Assembly (NCBI RefSeq): GCF_000757885.1
Contig: NZ_JQCR01000003.1
Coordinates: 930,001-994,000 of the forward strand
DNA length: 64,000 bases
Source of the DNA: Paenibacillus wynnii
GTDB lineage: Bacteria > Bacillota > Bacilli > Paenibacillales > Paenibacillaceae
Direction of reading: 5' to 3'
Of this stretch, positions 62,688 through 64,000 are shown one piece after another. Within the stretch, counting starts at the first letter, position 1. Each line of letters opens with the position of its first letter. A program made the translations under genes and the position numbers. The notes below the pieces were generated by a model. The model worked only from the letters and a program-made list of their open reading frames with translations, was not told the DNA's origin and did not search any database.

Positions 62688-62720
62688 GCCAGTGGAGCGT
62701 CGTGACACGGAACGATATCG
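62626..62720 (+). repeat. attC-like element 6, right half only
   Basis: GCGGATCAGCAG, CCTGCACTGGCTAAG, CTTTAAGCCAGTG and GCGTCGTGA align with the right half of element 2. The final core is degenerate (GAACGATATCGG instead of GAACGTTAGGTG). It overlaps the 3' end of the HIT gene. Confidence 0.65.
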
Positions 62721-62759
62721 GAAAGCCTTAAAAAAAACATACCAAAGGAAAAATAAGAG

Positions 62760-63221
62760 ATGATTATTTCAAGAGCCGAAAAAACAGATTTAAAAGAAAT
62801 CCTTGATCTTCAATATAGTTCCTATAGAAGTGAGGCTGTGCTTTATAATGATTTTACTATTCAGCCGCTGAAACAGACCATTGAAGAATTAAGACAAGAA
62901 TTTGATAATTCCATAATATTAAAAGCTCAAATTAATGGTAGAATAGTTGGCTCCGTTAGGGCTATATCAAAAGAAAATCTCACATGTAATATAGGTAAAC
63001 TTATTGTTCATCCCGATTTCCAAAATCGTGGTATAGGCAGAAAACTTATGAAAAGTATTGAAGACATATTTAGCCACACCAAAAGATTTGAGTTGTTTAC
63101 AGGACATAGAAGCAAGAAGAATCTTAATTTATATTGGAAGTTGGGTTATACGCAGCATAAATCGGAAGAAGTTAACCAAAATCTTACACTGATATTTTTG
63201 AATAAGATTATAGAGAGTTAA
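62760..63221 (+). CDS. GNAT family N-acetyltransferase (third of three)
   Basis: A 153-residue GNAT enzyme with a clear acetyl-CoA loop, LIVHPDFQNRGIGRKLMKSIE (Q-N-R-G-I-G), and a C-terminal LYWKLGYTQHKSE typical for the family. The upstream AAAGGAA supports the ATG. No element separates it from the next gene, so it may mark the worn end of the array. Substrate unknown. Confidence 0.85.
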   Translation: MIISRAEKTDLKEILDLQYSSYRSEAVLYNDFTIQPLKQTIEELRQEFDNSIILKAQINGRIVGSVRAISKENLTCNIGKLIVHPDFQNRGIGRKLMKSIEDIFSHTKRFELFTGHRSKKNLNLYWKLGYTQHKSEEVNQNLTLIFLNKIIES

Positions 63222-63268
63222 TTCAAAGAAGAGGCTCGTTGCCTGATGTGTAGAAAGGAGAGGTATTT

Positions 63269-63865
63269 TTGTATCTTTCAGACCTTGATGAAGGATTAAT
63301 TACAAGAGAATTAATACAGAAAATTTTGTTTGAAGATATAAAAGATGATCTTAAAACAAGTGATTGTATTTTTGTACCCGGTAGTACTAGAACAAGTAAT
63401 AAATATAGAACACCAGCATCGGTAGAACTTTATAAACAAGGGCGTTCAAACAAAATTCTTTTTTCAGGTGGAGATAATGGGGAATACATCGAAGCAATTT
63501 CGATGAAAGAGTTTGCTGTGGGGAAAGGCGTGCCAGAAGATGCAATTCTAACAGAAACATTCTCAACTAATACTAAAGAAAATGTTATAGAATCTATAAA
63601 AGTACTAGATGAACATATTGGTTTAAAGAATATAAAGCGAATTTTGATATGTACAGCTTTTTATCATATCCGTAGATGCCATTTAACGTTTCAACAATAT
63701 GCGCCAACATGGATCGAATATAGTTTCTCTCCTGTCTTAGATAAAACAACAAGGCCAGATAACTGGTGGAATTATGAGAACGGAACAAGGCGTGTATATA
63801 AAGAAATAAATGGATTAATTCGATATGCAAAGAAAGGAGATATCATGGATTATTTAATACAATAA
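63269..63865 (+). CDS. YdcF/ElyC-like (DUF218) protein
   Basis: A 198-residue soluble DUF218 protein starting at TTG 63269 after AGGAGAGG. Features: CIFVPGSTRTSNKYRTPASVELYKQG, ILFSGGDNGEYIEA, ETFSTNTKENV and CTAFYHIRRCHLTF, the usual order in YdcF-type proteins. E. coli YdcF binds SAM in vitro; related membrane forms affect envelope polymers. Lack of membrane helix suggests a cytosolic role; function unknown. Confidence 0.8.
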   Translation: MYLSDLDEGLITRELIQKILFEDIKDDLKTSDCIFVPGSTRTSNKYRTPASVELYKQGRSNKILFSGGDNGEYIEAISMKEFAVGKGVPEDAILTETFSTNTKENVIESIKVLDEHIGLKNIKRILICTAFYHIRRCHLTFQQYAPTWIEYSFSPVLDKTTRPDNWWNYENGTRRVYKEINGLIRYAKKGDIMDYLIQ

Positions 63866-63958
63866 TTTTACAATTAAAAAGTTTTAAACCATAAAAACAA
63901 TTACCAAGTCAGTGAAGTCATGAAAAGACCAGGCCTAGATCTGACATAGCAATGAGAA

Positions 63959-63999
63959 AAGAAAGGATGATCTTCACACTGGTGAATATCATCCTTTTT
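63959..63999 (+). terminator. Terminator at window end
   Basis: AAAGGATGAT and ATCATCCTTTTT arms enclosing about 16 bases; T-run runs to the edge of the window. Confidence 0.8.
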
Positions 64000-64000
64000 G

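Noticed and set aside
57427..62720. CRISPR array
   Set aside because: Elements are over 160 bp, internally palindromic, not identical and separated by whole genes; no short regular repeats or cas genes.

Overview
The window looks like chromosomal DNA of a Gram-positive, spore-former-type Bacillota, most likely Paenibacillus or a close relative. Support: strong AGGAGG-type ribosome binding sites with frequent TTG/GTG starts, CcpA (cre) and Bacillus-type Zur operators, a secreted GH11-CBM36 xylanase and GH76 enzyme, lipoprotein-type CUT1 sugar importers with a YesN-like membrane AraC regulator, and an IS1182-family element. Genus is inference from gene content; no 16S or marker gene is present.

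Layout. (1) 1-10454: potassium locus kdpD (5' end outside the window)-kdpE, a small membrane protein, kdpF-kdpA-kdpB-kdpC, then a kinase-less protein made of two tandem KdpD N-terminal modules. An about 80-bp element is repeated before the small gene and before kdpF. (2) 10455-16607: an Lsa-type ABC-F ribosome-protection gene behind an attenuator-like hairpin, a large protein ending in a polyprenyl diphosphate synthase domain, a lipoprotein, a nitroreductase-like gene and a VOC remnant. (3) 16608-25668: secreted carbohydrate enzymes (GH76, GH11), gene remnants, a c-di-GMP-I riboswitch with terminator before a secreted protein, a complete IS1182-family element, a YgbA-like gene and a beta-lactamase-fold lipoprotein. 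(4) 25669-31442: zinc homeostasis, with Zur boxes before a ferredoxin/methyltransferase/AAA group and before znuC-znuB-znuA-zur. (5) 31443-40076: a GGDEF-fold/winged-helix regulator followed by a catabolic operon (epimerase, DapA-like aldolase, L-serine dehydratase, M20 hydrolase, alpha/beta hydrolase, 2-hydroxyacid dehydrogenase). (6) 40077-56790: polysaccharide utilisation locus with a membrane AraC regulator, solute-binding protein and two permeases, a 1657-residue heparinase II/III-type lyase, three Gfo/Idh/MocA proteins, two TIM-barrel isomerases and an SGNH esterase. (7) 56791-64000: an array of short AT-rich, same-strand genes (three GNATs, HIT, YdcF-like, serine hydrolase, unknowns) separated by long GC-rich imperfect palindromes.

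The most unusual region is (7). Four full elements of 162-184 bp start with RYYYAAC-like and end with GTTRRRY-like boxes, contain further nested hairpins, and each ends shortly before the next gene. Two half elements flank the HIT gene. This is the layout of an integron gene-cassette array with oversized attC-like sites, unexpected in a Paenibacillus-like genome. No integrase gene lies in the window, so mobility by an integron mechanism is a hypothesis.

Functionally, the window combines ion homeostasis (Kdp, Zur/Znu), plant or microbial polysaccharide scavenging (xylanase, GH76, lyase locus) under catabolite and local control, antibiotic defence (ABC-F), and an accessory cassette-like tail.
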